The translations under genes were made by a program, and so were the position numbers. Source: Myxococcales bacterium (GTDB lineage: Bacteria; Myxococcota_C; UBA6777). Taken from it: a stretch of 6,784 nt of DNA. Shown piece by piece: positions 1 through 5,808 of this stretch. Under the pieces are notes generated by a model. It saw only the letters and a list, made by a program, of their open reading frames with translations. It did not search any database and was not told the origin of the DNA. The stretch spans positions 7,106 through 13,889 of the forward strand of contig JALTMC010000568.1 in NCBI GenBank assembly GCA_027005175.1, in the 5' to 3' direction. Position 1 is the first letter of the stretch. Each line of letters starts with the position of its first letter.

Positions 1-1116
1 TTTCTTCCGAATCTCTTGTTTGGAGCCGATCATATCTCCAAACACCCGAATGGTACCGTAGTGATAGACTGAACCTTCATGGATATTGTACACCAGAGAG
101 ACATACAACTTATCTCGGCTCACATAGATCCTGGGACCCGTGATCTTGTTGTCGACATAACCATGGTCAAAGTAGTAATTTTTCAGGAAATAGACATCCC
201 GCGCGACAAAGGAGGGATGAAAGAAACCCTTCTGCGCAAAGCCAGCAGACAGGCTATAGGGACGTGAATCAAGCAAAGGTAACAATTTACTTGAGGGGAC
301 CTTGTGGTTTCCACGTAAGATCACATGTCGGATAAAAGCTGGCTCGTTTTCTTTGATCACAAACCAAAGCAACAACGTTTTACCAACCCAACGCCCTTGC
401 ACAGTCACTTTGACACGAAAATAGCCGATGTTGTGATAGGCTTTGATGATACTCCGGGCATCCTGAGCCAACGCCCTGCGATTGAATGTCTTTCCGGGTC
501 GCATCTGAATAAGACTATACAACTGCCCCTGGCTATAATTACGACTACCCACAAAATAAATGGCTCGAATGCGACCTGTGTGTTCTTTCAAAAAAAAGGT
601 AATGGTCGCCCAGCCGTTTTGAAACTGAACTTTGGCATCAACCTTCTTGAAATAGCCCGTCCGCCGGAGCCGTCGAAGATCCTTGGCTAGTGTTTTTCGA
701 GAGAACTTCTCTTGCTCTTGGGAAAAGATCCAACGACGTGCTTGTGGTGTTCGCAGCCTTTGCAAACCCTTGATCCGGATTTCACGAATCAAAGCATCTT
801 TCGGAGGTGTGGCTGATCTCTTCTGCGTTGAAGGTGGAGGCGGAGGTGTGGCAGCCACACGCTGAAAGGACAAGATGGAGGGAGAAGTCTGTGTTGTTTT
901 TGGAAGGGAGAGGAGAAGAAACCGTTGGGAAACAAGAGAGATACTGCTTTGAATATGTTTCCGATGTTGATGAGGCAACGAAGTTTGCGAAGCAGGTACA
1001 GCACCAGCGAGAGTGCATCCAAAGAGGAGTACAAGTCCTGGTACAGTAGGCAAGAGTAGATACCATGGCCCCCAAACCCTAAAAATGGGGCAGGTCCTCC
1101 ACATCACAGCAAACAT
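1..1116 (-). CDS. bamA: BamA/Omp85-family outer membrane assembly protein, N-terminal part (POTRA domains); runs off the left edge
   Basis: The minus-strand frame is open from an ATG at 1116 to base 1, giving 372 residues without the C-terminus. The N-terminus has an arginine-containing head and a hydrophobic stretch (about residues 19-40), a Sec-type signal with possible cleavage after AVPA (residue 42). A low-complexity Pro/Ser/Thr linker follows (about 43-108). POTRA 1 covers about 111-179, with IRIKGLQR and a DLRRLRRTGYFKKV helix-strand. POTRA 2 covers about 182-258 and includes FVGSRNYS and YHNIGYF. POTRA 3 covers about 260-348, with VILRGNHKV and a YYFDHGY motif resembling E. coli BamA POTRA 3. 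POTRA 4 begins near 350. BamA folds and inserts beta-barrel proteins into the outer membrane; the barrel lies outside the window. The start is uncertain: no good Shine-Dalgarno precedes ATG 1116, GTG 1107 or ATG 1104, and coupling to the YbjN gene 13 bp upstream is plausible. It could be a specialised Omp85 paralogue rather than the housekeeping BamA. Confidence 0.88.
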   Translation of the reverse strand, partial: MFAVMWRTCPIFRVWGPWYLLLPTVPGLVLLFGCTLAGAVPASQTSLPHQHRKHIQSSISLVSQRFLLLSLPKTTQTSPSILSFQRVAATPPPPPSTQKRSATPPKDALIREIRIKGLQRLRTPQARRWIFSQEQEKFSRKTLAKDLRRLRRTGYFKKVDAKVQFQNGWATITFFLKEHTGRIRAIYFVGSRNYSQGQLYSLIQMRPGKTFNRRALAQDARSIIKAYHNIGYFRVKVTVQGRWVGKTLLLWFVIKENEPAFIRHVILRGNHKVPSSKLLPLLDSRPYSLSAGFAQKGFFHPSFVARDVYFLKNYYFDHGYVDNKITGPRIYVSRDKLYVSLVYNIHEGSVYHYGTIRVFGDMIGSKQEIRKK

Positions 1117-1129
1117 CAATCACATGACA

Positions 1130-1633
1130 TCAAGTTTCGAGGCCCTCATTGACCCCCATGGGAAACCCCGTTGAAAAATCGGGGGCTTCCACTTGCAGAA
1201 TCGCAGCCTCCGGAGCAACGTCGCCATACAACACAGCCATAACACCGGGGAGGTAGCGATCCGTAATGGTCAGATTGGCATAGACCAGCTGCTCCAACAA
1301 AGCGCGACTCAAACGATCCCCTTCCACATCAATGCTGGTCTTGTATCGGATCTCACCGTCGTTGTAATCCAGCTCAAAGTTACCAATAATCAAGCCATAA
1401 TTGGCTCGGGTGATAAACTCCCCAAGAGCATCAAGCTTATCCTCTGAAGCGTTCACAGGACAAACAGAATAGAAGACAAACTGCTCTTGATCTTCTTTTG
1501 CTTGTGCATAACAAGTCCATTTTCCGTTCTTTCCAGAAACACCCATGGTCAAGATGGATTCGTTTTCGATCTGAGAATAATGCCACTCATTGGATTCAAA
1601 AAACTCTTCCACTATATCAAAGATCATACCCAT
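1130..1633 (-). CDS. YbjN domain-containing protein
   Basis: A 167-residue soluble protein without signal peptide or membrane segment. It matches the YbjN family (putative bacterial sensory transduction regulator) along most of its length: an N-terminal helix with FFESNEWHY (11-19), a strand region with GKNGKWTCYAQ (34-44), QFVFYSVCPV (51-60), the family hallmark TRANYGLIIGNFELDYNDGEIRYK spanning about 75-98, and the C-terminal DRYLPGVMAV (125-134). YbjN proteins adopt a fold like type III secretion chaperones, and their biochemical role is poorly defined; E. coli YbjN has been linked to stress and motility phenotypes. The start at ATG 1633 is supported by AAGGAG eight bases upstream. The gene ends 13 bp before the BamA-like gene on the same strand, so the two are probably cotranscribed. 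This suggests, but does not show, a role near envelope biogenesis. The family assignment is strong; the function is unknown. Confidence 0.93.
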   Translation of the reverse strand: MGMIFDIVEEFFESNEWHYSQIENESILTMGVSGKNGKWTCYAQAKEDQEQFVFYSVCPVNASEDKLDALGEFITRANYGLIIGNFELDYNDGEIRYKTSIDVEGDRLSRALLEQLVYANLTITDRYLPGVMAVLYGDVAPEAAILQVEAPDFSTGFPMGVNEGLET

Positions 1634-1641
1634 ACTCTTTT

Positions 1642-1647
1642 CTCCTT
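1642..1647 (-). promoter_or_regulatory. Shine-Dalgarno site of the YbjN gene
   Basis: Minus-strand AAGGAG, separated by 8 bases from ATG 1633. It fixes this start in preference to the in-frame ATG two codons downstream (1627). It is the strongest ribosome binding site in the window. Confidence 0.85.
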
Positions 1648-1674
1648 AAAGTTTGCGGACCATAGCATATAGAG

Positions 1675-1693
1675 CATGGGAACGCCACCCATG
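1675..1693. repeat. Short inverted repeat between the regulator and YbjN genes
   Basis: CATGGG (1675-1680) and CCCATG (1688-1693) are perfect complements around a 7-base loop, in the 73 bp gap between the two genes. There is no T-run after it in either direction, so it is not a convincing intrinsic terminator. It could be an operator half-site pair, a small mRNA hairpin or chance. Confidence 0.3.
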
Positions 1694-1706
1694 GAATGTT
1701 ATTTGG

Positions 1707-3332
1707 TTACTTGCGATGTTCAATGTTTAACCTTTTCATTTTGTTGTACAAACTGGATCGACTGATGCTCAAGATCTTAGCAGCATCACTCACAACCCAC
1801 TTACTGGCCTCAAGAGCTTGAAGAATGGTTTGTTTTTCCGTTTCCTCAAGGCTCACAGGAGAGGGTTCTTGGGTGGAGTTGCCCCCCCCCGCGAACGAAA
1901 CAGCTTGTAACATAATGTCATCTGGGCCAATGTCCAGCCCATTTGTCATAACAAGTGCTCGTTGAATCGTGTTGCGTAACTCTCTCACATTCCCAGGCCA
2001 GCCATAGACCTGTAATTTCGCACGCGCAGCCTCTGAGAATCGCAGTCCTCGCTGCCCAGCAAAATGCTGGAGAAAGAAGTCAGCCAGAAGCAGGATATCA
2101 CCAGGTCTTTCTCGTAAGGGAGGGATCGGAAGCTGGAGAACACTAATACGATAGAATAAGTCCTCTCGAAACCAGCCTTCTCTCACCCCCTCCGCCAGAT
2201 TTCGATGCGTCGCAGTGATCACTCTGGCGGCACTGATCTTCTCTTGTACTCCACCGACACGTCGAAAGCTTCCACCTTCGAGAACTCGCAGCAAGGCCAC
2301 CTGTTGTTCAAGGGGCATATCACCGATTTCATCGAGAAAGAGCGTGCCCTCTCCCGCTTCTTCAAAGGCTCCAACGCGGGCCTGAGAGGCTCCCGTAAAG
2401 GCACCTTTCTCGTGGCCAAAAAGAAAGCTCCCGATCAAGTCATGAGAGATCGCTCCACAGTTAAAAGCCACAAAAGGAAGAGAGCGTCGAGAGCTTTCGT
2501 TGTGTAAAGCTCGCGCCACCAGTTCCTTTCCCACACCACTTTCTCCCTGAATAAACACAGGCAGGTCATTGTCGGCCATGCGTTTAATCAACGTAAACAA
2601 CCGCTCCATGGCAGCATCTTGGCTCACAATACCTGCAAATCCAGGGATCTCCATATCAGGAGTCTCCGTCTCTACAACGGAGAGATAGCGAAACTGCAAG
2701 GGAAACTTACCGAGATAGATCTCGGCCTGATCTGGGATTTCAGCCTCCACCACCTTGATCCCATTGAGCCAGACCCCATTCCGGCTCTCCAGGTCGCGAA
2801 TGTGATATCGACCCTGTTTGTAGAAGATCCGGCAATGAAAACCAGAGATATAGCTGTTGTTGATGCAGATCTCTGCCTGTGTCGATGAGCCAATTTGAAT
2901 AGCCCCCTGTTCCAATTGAAGCTCTCGCTGTCGCCCGTCTTGTTCAAAGCTCAGCAGACCGACTTGTATCGCAGGAGAGTTCTCTATCATGGGAAGTGTA
3001 TCAGCATCGCGCTGTATGATGGTCGGCTGGTTTTGGGCTTGTGATTGGAGTCGAAACACAAGCTCCCACTGTCCCACAGAGAAGACATCACCCTCGTTGA
3101 GCACAACCTCACGTTGGCTCTCTTGGTTCACAAGGATTCCATGTCCGGTCAGATCACGAAGCCAAAAGGTATCCTTTCGATTCTCAACAAGAGCATGAAA
3201 CCTGGAGATCTGCCGCTCTGCTTCAGGAAAGGCTATATCGTTATTCACACCCCGCCCAATACGAGTGGTGGCTTGATGAAGTGGATAATGCATGATCTCT
3301 TCGCTGCGTCTCATCAATATCAATTCTGCCAC
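1707..3332 (-). CDS. Sigma-54-dependent transcriptional activator with two N-terminal FHA domains
   Basis: A bacterial enhancer-binding protein of 541 residues from GTG 3332. FHA 1 (about 20-95) keeps the phosphothreonine-binding pattern: GRG, SRFH and a later VN. FHA 2 (about 143-215) has SGFH and RNG, but IGSS stands where the Gly-Arg pair is expected. The AAA+ domain (about 233-455) has Walker A GESGVGKE (263-270), the sigma-54 contact loop GAFTGA (310-315), Walker B GTLFLDEIGD (329-338), the arginine-finger segment FREDLFYR (388-395), PPLRERPGD and WPGNVREL (445-452). A Fis-type helix-turn-helix ends the protein (about 512-536, SDAAKILSISRSSLYNKMKRL). Such proteins hydrolyse ATP to open sigma-54 promoters, here presumably gated by a Ser/Thr-kinase-phosphorylated partner. 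GTG 3332 is preferred because GAGG lies 6 bases upstream; TTG 3344 would add four residues but has its SD only two bases away. A G9 tract lies in the linker before the helix-turn-helix. Confidence 0.96.
   Translation of the reverse strand: MAELILMRRSEEIMHYPLHQATTRIGRGVNNDIAFPEAERQISRFHALVENRKDTFWLRDLTGHGILVNQESQREVVLNEGDVFSVGQWELVFRLQSQAQNQPTIIQRDADTLPMIENSPAIQVGLLSFEQDGRQRELQLEQGAIQIGSSTQAEICINNSYISGFHCRIFYKQGRYHIRDLESRNGVWLNGIKVVEAEIPDQAEIYLGKFPLQFRYLSVVETETPDMEIPGFAGIVSQDAAMERLFTLIKRMADNDLPVFIQGESGVGKELVARALHNESSRRSLPFVAFNCGAISHDLIGSFLFGHEKGAFTGASQARVGAFEEAGEGTLFLDEIGDMPLEQQVALLRVLEGGSFRRVGGVQEKISAARVITATHRNLAEGVREGWFREDLFYRISVLQLPIPPLRERPGDILLLADFFLQHFAGQRGLRFSEAARAKLQVYGWPGNVRELRNTIQRALVMTNGLDIGPDDIMLQAVSFAGGGNSTQEPSPVSLEETEKQTILQALEASKWVVSDAAKILSISRSSLYNKMKRLNIEHRK
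1882..1890 (-). repeat. Homopolymer G9 tract inside the regulator gene
   Basis: Nine consecutive C on the plus strand, read as G9 in the coding strand, encode the Gly run of FAGGGN in the linker between the AAA+ and helix-turn-helix domains. Loss or gain of one G gives a stop shortly downstream (TGA at 1855-1853 or 1848-1846), which would remove the DNA-binding domain. In the sequence as given the frame is intact. Confidence 0.9.
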
Positions 3333-3382
3333 GATACCCCTCAACTTCCTTCTAGTAGATTTTGATTGTACAACCCAATGAG

Positions 3383-3415
3383 AAGAGCCGTCTCTTACAG
3401 AGAAGAACGACTCTT
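3383..3415. repeat. Nested inverted repeat upstream of the regulator gene
   Basis: Outer arms AAGAGCCGTC (3383-3392) and AACGACTCTT (3406-3415) are complementary at 8 of 10 positions. Inside lies the perfect TCTCT-TAC-AGAGA (3391-3403). The repeat sits about 50-80 bp upstream of the regulator start, inside the likely 5' leader or promoter-proximal region. It could be an operator or an mRNA hairpin. There is no T-tract to make it a terminator. Confidence 0.4.
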
Positions 3416-3440
3416 TGGAAAGAGCACTGTCCCATACCTA

Positions 3441-3470
3441 TGTATGTCATTGAAAAACGTGAAAAGTCAA
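3441..3470 (-). promoter_or_regulatory. Candidate sigma-70-type promoter for the FHA regulator operon
   Basis: On the minus strand, TTGACT (3470-3465, 5 of 6 to the -35 consensus), an 18-base spacer and CATACA (3446-3441, weak -10). Transcription would start roughly 100 bases before the regulator's GTG and would include the nested inverted repeat in the leader. This is inferred from pattern only. Confidence 0.25.
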
Positions 3471-3641
3471 TTTGTAAACTCTCCTTTTCGCGAAGTATTC
3501 AAGTGTAGTTGTCTTCCCGTTTTATTCGTGATAGGCTTGATTTGCCAGTGTACCGTGAATAGATAGGAGGATGGCATCGCTCAAGTCCAAGAGTCATGTT
3601 GTTCCTACCCAAGAAACACAACCTTTGCTTGAAAGACGGTG

Positions 3642-3670
3642 TTTACATCCAAACTTGAGATGAGTATATC
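3642..3670 (+). promoter_or_regulatory. Candidate sigma-70-type promoter for the first ECF sigma gene
   Basis: TTTACA (3642-3647, 5 of 6), a 17-base spacer and TATATC (3665-3670, 4 of 6). The start would be near 3677, leaving a leader of about 47 bases. An overlapping alternative is TTGAGA (3655-3660) with 17 bases to TTAAAA (3678-3683). An ECF-type autoregulated promoter cannot be excluded, as its consensus is unknown here. Confidence 0.35.
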
Positions 3671-3712
3671 TTCTTTGTTAAAAACTCACACCCAAAGAAT
3701 CACCTCTGACAC

Positions 3713-3716
3713 GGAG
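3713..3716 (+). promoter_or_regulatory. Shine-Dalgarno site supporting a TTG start for ECF sigma factor 1
   Basis: GGAG lies 7 bases upstream of TTG 3724. No ATG or GTG occurs near this position in the frame, and the conserved sigma region 2 begins only about 18 codons in, so the rare TTG start is the best choice. Confidence 0.6.
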
Positions 3717-3723
3717 TTCCACC

Positions 3724-4362
3724 TTGGTCTCTGATGACGAAAAACTGGTACAATGTTGCCTCGCGGGTGACCAAAAAGCGTATCAAGATCTTGTCCGACG
3801 CTACCAGAAGAAATTATTCTCTGTAGCCTATGGCATGGTACATCAAGTGGAAGACTCCCTTGACTTGGTTCAAGAAGCCTTCCTCAAATGTTTCCGAAAC
3901 CTTCCAAAGTTCCAGGGACAATCCAGCTTCTATACTTGGATCTACAGGATCCTCATCAATCTCTGCATCGATTTTTTGCGCAAAGAAAAGCGGCAACCGA
4001 CAGAAGACTACGATGACGCTGTTCAACGGATGTCAGCGGCAGAGGGGCTTTTCCCTTCGACCCGACCCAGCCAGCAATGCTACAATCCAGACAAAGCCAT
4101 GAGCAATAAAGAGCTGGGTGAACAAATATACGCAGCCATCGAATGTTTAACGGTCAATCATCGAGCCGTGATCATCCTGCGAGAGATCGAGGGGATGAGT
4201 TATGACCAAATCGCAGAACAACTCGATTGCTCAAAAGGTACTGTCATGAGTCGGTTGCACCATGCCAGATCTCGATTACGACAGGTATTAACCCAATATA
4301 TCGAACATGAGGAGAGCATCCCATCTCCCCATCCCACAAGGAAAAAACAGGCCGCTTGTTAA
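3724..4362 (+). CDS. ECF-type RNA polymerase sigma factor (sigma-70 family), copy 1
   Basis: A 212-residue group IV sigma factor. Region 2 spans about 18-90: AYQDLVRRYQKKLFSVAYGMV, then the core-binding and -10 recognition segment with DSLDLVQEAFLKCFRNLPKF and SFYTWIYRILINLCIDFLRK. A variable linker (about 91-128) follows. Region 4 (about 132-190) has the helix-turn-helix MSYDQIAEQLDCSKGTVMSRLHHARSRLR, which reads the -35 element. No region 1.1 or region 3 is present, as expected for ECF factors. A short polar, basic tail (about 195-212) is unusual but not diagnostic. The gene is followed after 138 bp by a probable membrane anti-sigma factor, the usual arrangement in which the sigma is held inactive at the inner membrane until an envelope signal releases it. 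Start TTG 3724 with GGAG at 7 bases. It resembles the RpoE/SigW type; the exact ECF subgroup cannot be settled by eye. Confidence 0.95.
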   Translation: MVSDDEKLVQCCLAGDQKAYQDLVRRYQKKLFSVAYGMVHQVEDSLDLVQEAFLKCFRNLPKFQGQSSFYTWIYRILINLCIDFLRKEKRQPTEDYDDAVQRMSAAEGLFPSTRPSQQCYNPDKAMSNKELGEQIYAAIECLTVNHRAVIILREIEGMSYDQIAEQLDCSKGTVMSRLHHARSRLRQVLTQYIEHEESIPSPHPTRKKQAAC

Positions 4363-4435
4363 TTTTATTTATTTAAATCGCCTACAAATTGAATCTTTTG
4401 GCAGGCATGGCGTCTAACGAAGTGTGACCCAAATC

Positions 4436-4464
4436 TTGTTTTAAAGACATTGTGTACTTATGAT
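4436..4464 (+). promoter_or_regulatory. Candidate internal promoter upstream of the anti-sigma-like gene
   Basis: TTGTTT (4436-4441), exactly 17 bases, then TATGAT (4459-4464, 5 of 6 to the -10 consensus). It lies in the 138 bp gap between the sigma and anti-sigma-like genes and would start transcription near 4471. It would let the anti-sigma, the basic protein and perhaps the second sigma gene be made independently of the first sigma gene. Confidence 0.4.
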
Positions 4465-4477
4465 AGGATGATAGGAT
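4462..4477 (+). repeat. Two-copy 8-bp tandem repeat
   Basis: GATAGGAT occurs twice head to tail, at 4462-4469 and 4470-4477. It begins within the candidate -10 box and runs across the predicted start of transcription, 24 bases before the anti-sigma-like gene. Confidence 0.8.
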
Positions 4478-4500
4478 AGAAAGCTGAATGGCGGTGTGTA

Positions 4501-5142
4501 ATGTTCATCAAGAATCAAATAACAAGAAAAAAACTAGAGGCGTTCCATGATGGGGAGCTAACCCCGCATGAGAGAGAACAGATCGATCGCCAAATAGAAA
4601 CCAACGAACAAGTTCGCGCTCTTTATGACGAAGTGTGCTTTGAGCAGTTGTTGGTTCAACAAACCCTGCAAGAGCAAAGTGATGTTGCCAGTCAAGACAT
4701 CGACTGGGATACATTCGGCCAACAGATCACTGACCAGATGGTTGCTATCCAACCTCAAGCTGGGGCGGTTTGCACAAGACCCGTAGAATCAACAACACCA
4801 ACACCGTCTTTGTGGGATGCGATACAACAAGTCTCAACGTGGCTCCGACGACGACCGGGCTTGCTCCTCAGCGGAGTTGCCATGTGTGGGATTGTCATGG
4901 TTGTTGGGATGCAGTACCTCGACCCCGGACCAGACCCAGCCAACGATACTGTTGTTGAAAAGATTGTCAGCAGCAATACAGCACAAGTGGCGGTCCTGCA
5001 AACCAATGTTCCCTCAGGTCAAGCCATTACTGTCATTGTTGTTGATGAGCCCACTCTCGATGACGCCAAAAAGGGCAACTCCACAAACAAAACGACGAAC
5101 AAAAAGCACACTCGAAAGAAACGAAACGGAAAAACTCCGTGA
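4501..5142 (+). CDS. Probable single-pass membrane anti-sigma factor, zinc-less
   Basis: A 213-residue protein. Residues 10-45 (RKKLEAFHDGELTPHERE and on) match the opening of zinc-finger-type anti-sigma domains (L-x-A-[YF]-x-D-G-E-L, then an E-rich helix). In the helix where these proteins carry H-x3-C-x2-C, the aligned residues are Gln31, Asn35 and Val38, so zinc would not be bound. After a polar linker, one membrane segment lies at about 119-140 (PGLLLSGVAMCGIVMVVGMQ), preceded by three arginines, which predicts the N-terminus in the cytoplasm. The periplasmic part (141-213) contains a strand-like stretch VAVLQTNVPSGQAITVIVVDEP (about 163-184) and ends in a Lys/Asn/Thr-rich tail. Position directly after an ECF sigma gene supports an anti-sigma role. 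The ribosome binding site is weak (GGCGG, 6 bases before ATG). Its stop overlaps the next gene by four bases. Function rests on context and the N-terminal motif. Confidence 0.75.
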   Translation: MFIKNQITRKKLEAFHDGELTPHEREQIDRQIETNEQVRALYDEVCFEQLLVQQTLQEQSDVASQDIDWDTFGQQITDQMVAIQPQAGAVCTRPVESTTPTPSLWDAIQQVSTWLRRRPGLLLSGVAMCGIVMVVGMQYLDPGPDPANDTVVEKIVSSNTAQVAVLQTNVPSGQAITVIVVDEPTLDDAKKGNSTNKTTNKKHTRKKRNGKTP

Positions 5143-5741
5143 AAAAACCCCGTGGTAGACTCCTTCGAGTTTTCCTTTTTGTATGGTGTCTGCTTCTTCC
5201 TCCGTTCGTTGCCCACAGTGTTCCGCTACAACACAATTCTTTTCAATCAAAAAGAAATTACCGACTTAAGAAGAAGCACCCTCCTTTAAAGCGGCTCGCT
5301 GCGTTTGGTATATCCAGGCGAGTTAAGCAGAAAGTGCGGCTGAGTATCAAGCTGATTTACGCCCATGTACGCAACAAGCGTTATGTGGACAAACGCTTGA
5401 AGCGCGACCTCCCTTCTCTGCATCAAATGTTTGACTTTAATGCCTACCAACTGCTCAAGAAAAAGACCTACCAAACAACCTACCAAGCATCTATCATTGT
5501 TCCGATATCCAACGGGTATCGGTTAAAAATAACACCAAAGAAGTTTAATCAGAAGAAGCAACGAATTCTGCTTCAGGCTATTTTTATGCATCGACAAAAG
5601 CGCAAGGGTAAGAAGAAGTTAACGTTCAAGCAATATGCTTCGACTCAGATCAAACTCCCCAACAAAAAGAAGGTCGCCTTCTTGGGACCGACCTACCGGT
5701 ATGGCCGCGTTTTAATCATCTTGCATGTCAAACAGATCTGA
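5139..5741 (+). CDS. Exported, extremely basic protein of unknown function
   Basis: I do not recognise a named domain. The 200-residue product starts at GTG 5139, whose GTGA overlaps the TGA of the anti-sigma-like gene (5139-5142), a typical coupled start. Residues 1-27 form a clear signal peptide: KKPRGRLLR head, hydrophobic core VFLFVWCLLLPPFVA, possible cleavage after AHS. By my count the whole protein has 32 Lys and 19 Arg, only three Asp (84, 90, 99) and no Glu. The mature part alternates basic runs (RLKKKHPP, LLKKKTY, RQKRKGKKK, PNKKKV) with beta-like hydrophobic strands (QASIIVPI, RILLQAIFM, RVLIILHV), and ends with LGPTYRYGRVLIILHVKQI. The strands suggest a small folded beta-rich domain, not a disordered tail. 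Its place between two ECF modules suggests an envelope role: binding acidic polymers such as LPS, teichoic-like or nucleic acid, or acting as the signal sensed by the anti-sigma. These roles are inference only. Confidence 0.82.
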   Translation: MKKPRGRLLRVFLFVWCLLLPPFVAHSVPLQHNSFQSKRNYRLKKKHPPLKRLAAFGISRRVKQKVRLSIKLIYAHVRNKRYVDKRLKRDLPSLHQMFDFNAYQLLKKKTYQTTYQASIIVPISNGYRLKITPKKFNQKKQRILLQAIFMHRQKRKGKKKLTFKQYASTQIKLPNKKKVAFLGPTYRYGRVLIILHVKQI

Positions 5742-5780
5742 AAAGTTGTAACCATCGATAAGCTTGTGACATATGTGTTC

Positions 5781-5808
5781 TTGAAAACGAGAGAGTTCTC
5801 ATGATACA
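5781..5808 (+). promoter_or_regulatory. Weak candidate promoter before the second ECF sigma gene
   Basis: TTGAAA (5781-5786) and GATACA (5803-5808) are 16 bases apart within the 97 bp gap after the basic-protein gene. The -10 match is poor. GTTCT occurs twice around the -35 (5777 and 5795), which could instead reflect a regulatory site. No terminator is visible in this gap, so readthrough from upstream is equally possible. Confidence 0.2.

Larger units (their letters stand above)
3333..3723. other. Divergent intergenic region, no convincing gene
   Basis: This 391 bp stretch separates the minus-strand regulator from the plus-strand ECF sigma gene. It holds the candidate promoters listed separately and an interrupted inverted repeat at 3383-3415. 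Short open frames occur (for example 3366-3566 and 3571-3663), but none has both a properly spaced ribosome binding site and a recognisable product. I found no sigma-54-type GG-N10-GC promoter with good flanking bases, and no RNA gene I can name. Confidence 0.7.

Noticed and set aside
590-597. A8 tract inside the BamA-like gene as a second slippage site
   Set aside because: It encodes ordinary Phe/Leu codons in a conserved POTRA strand; a tract of eight A/T bases is common enough by chance and slippage would simply destroy the protein.
325-690. Plus-strand 121-codon open frame
   Set aside because: It lies wholly inside the minus-strand BamA-like gene, whose translation shows clear POTRA domains; the plus-strand product has no recognisable features or ribosome binding site.
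1009-1035. Possible lipoprotein lipobox (LLFGC) in the BamA-like signal region
   Set aside because: Phe at -2 is atypical, BamA proteins are normally integral barrels with a Sec/SPI signal, and a plausible SPI site (AVPA) follows a few residues later.
3366-3566. 66-codon plus-strand frame with a hydrophobic C-terminus in the divergent intergenic region
   Set aside because: It starts at TTG without a Shine-Dalgarno, overlaps the candidate regulator promoter and inverted repeat, and its product resembles nothing I know.
3571-3663. 30-codon frame directly after AGGAGG
   Set aside because: The perfect AGGAGG (3565-3570) touches the ATG with zero spacing, which is not usable for initiation, and the peptide has no distinguishing feature.
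3333-3723. Sigma-54 promoter for autoregulation of the enhancer-binding protein
   Set aside because: TGGCAT at 3572 looked promising, but the required GC twelve bases after the GG is absent, and no good match was found on the minus strand.
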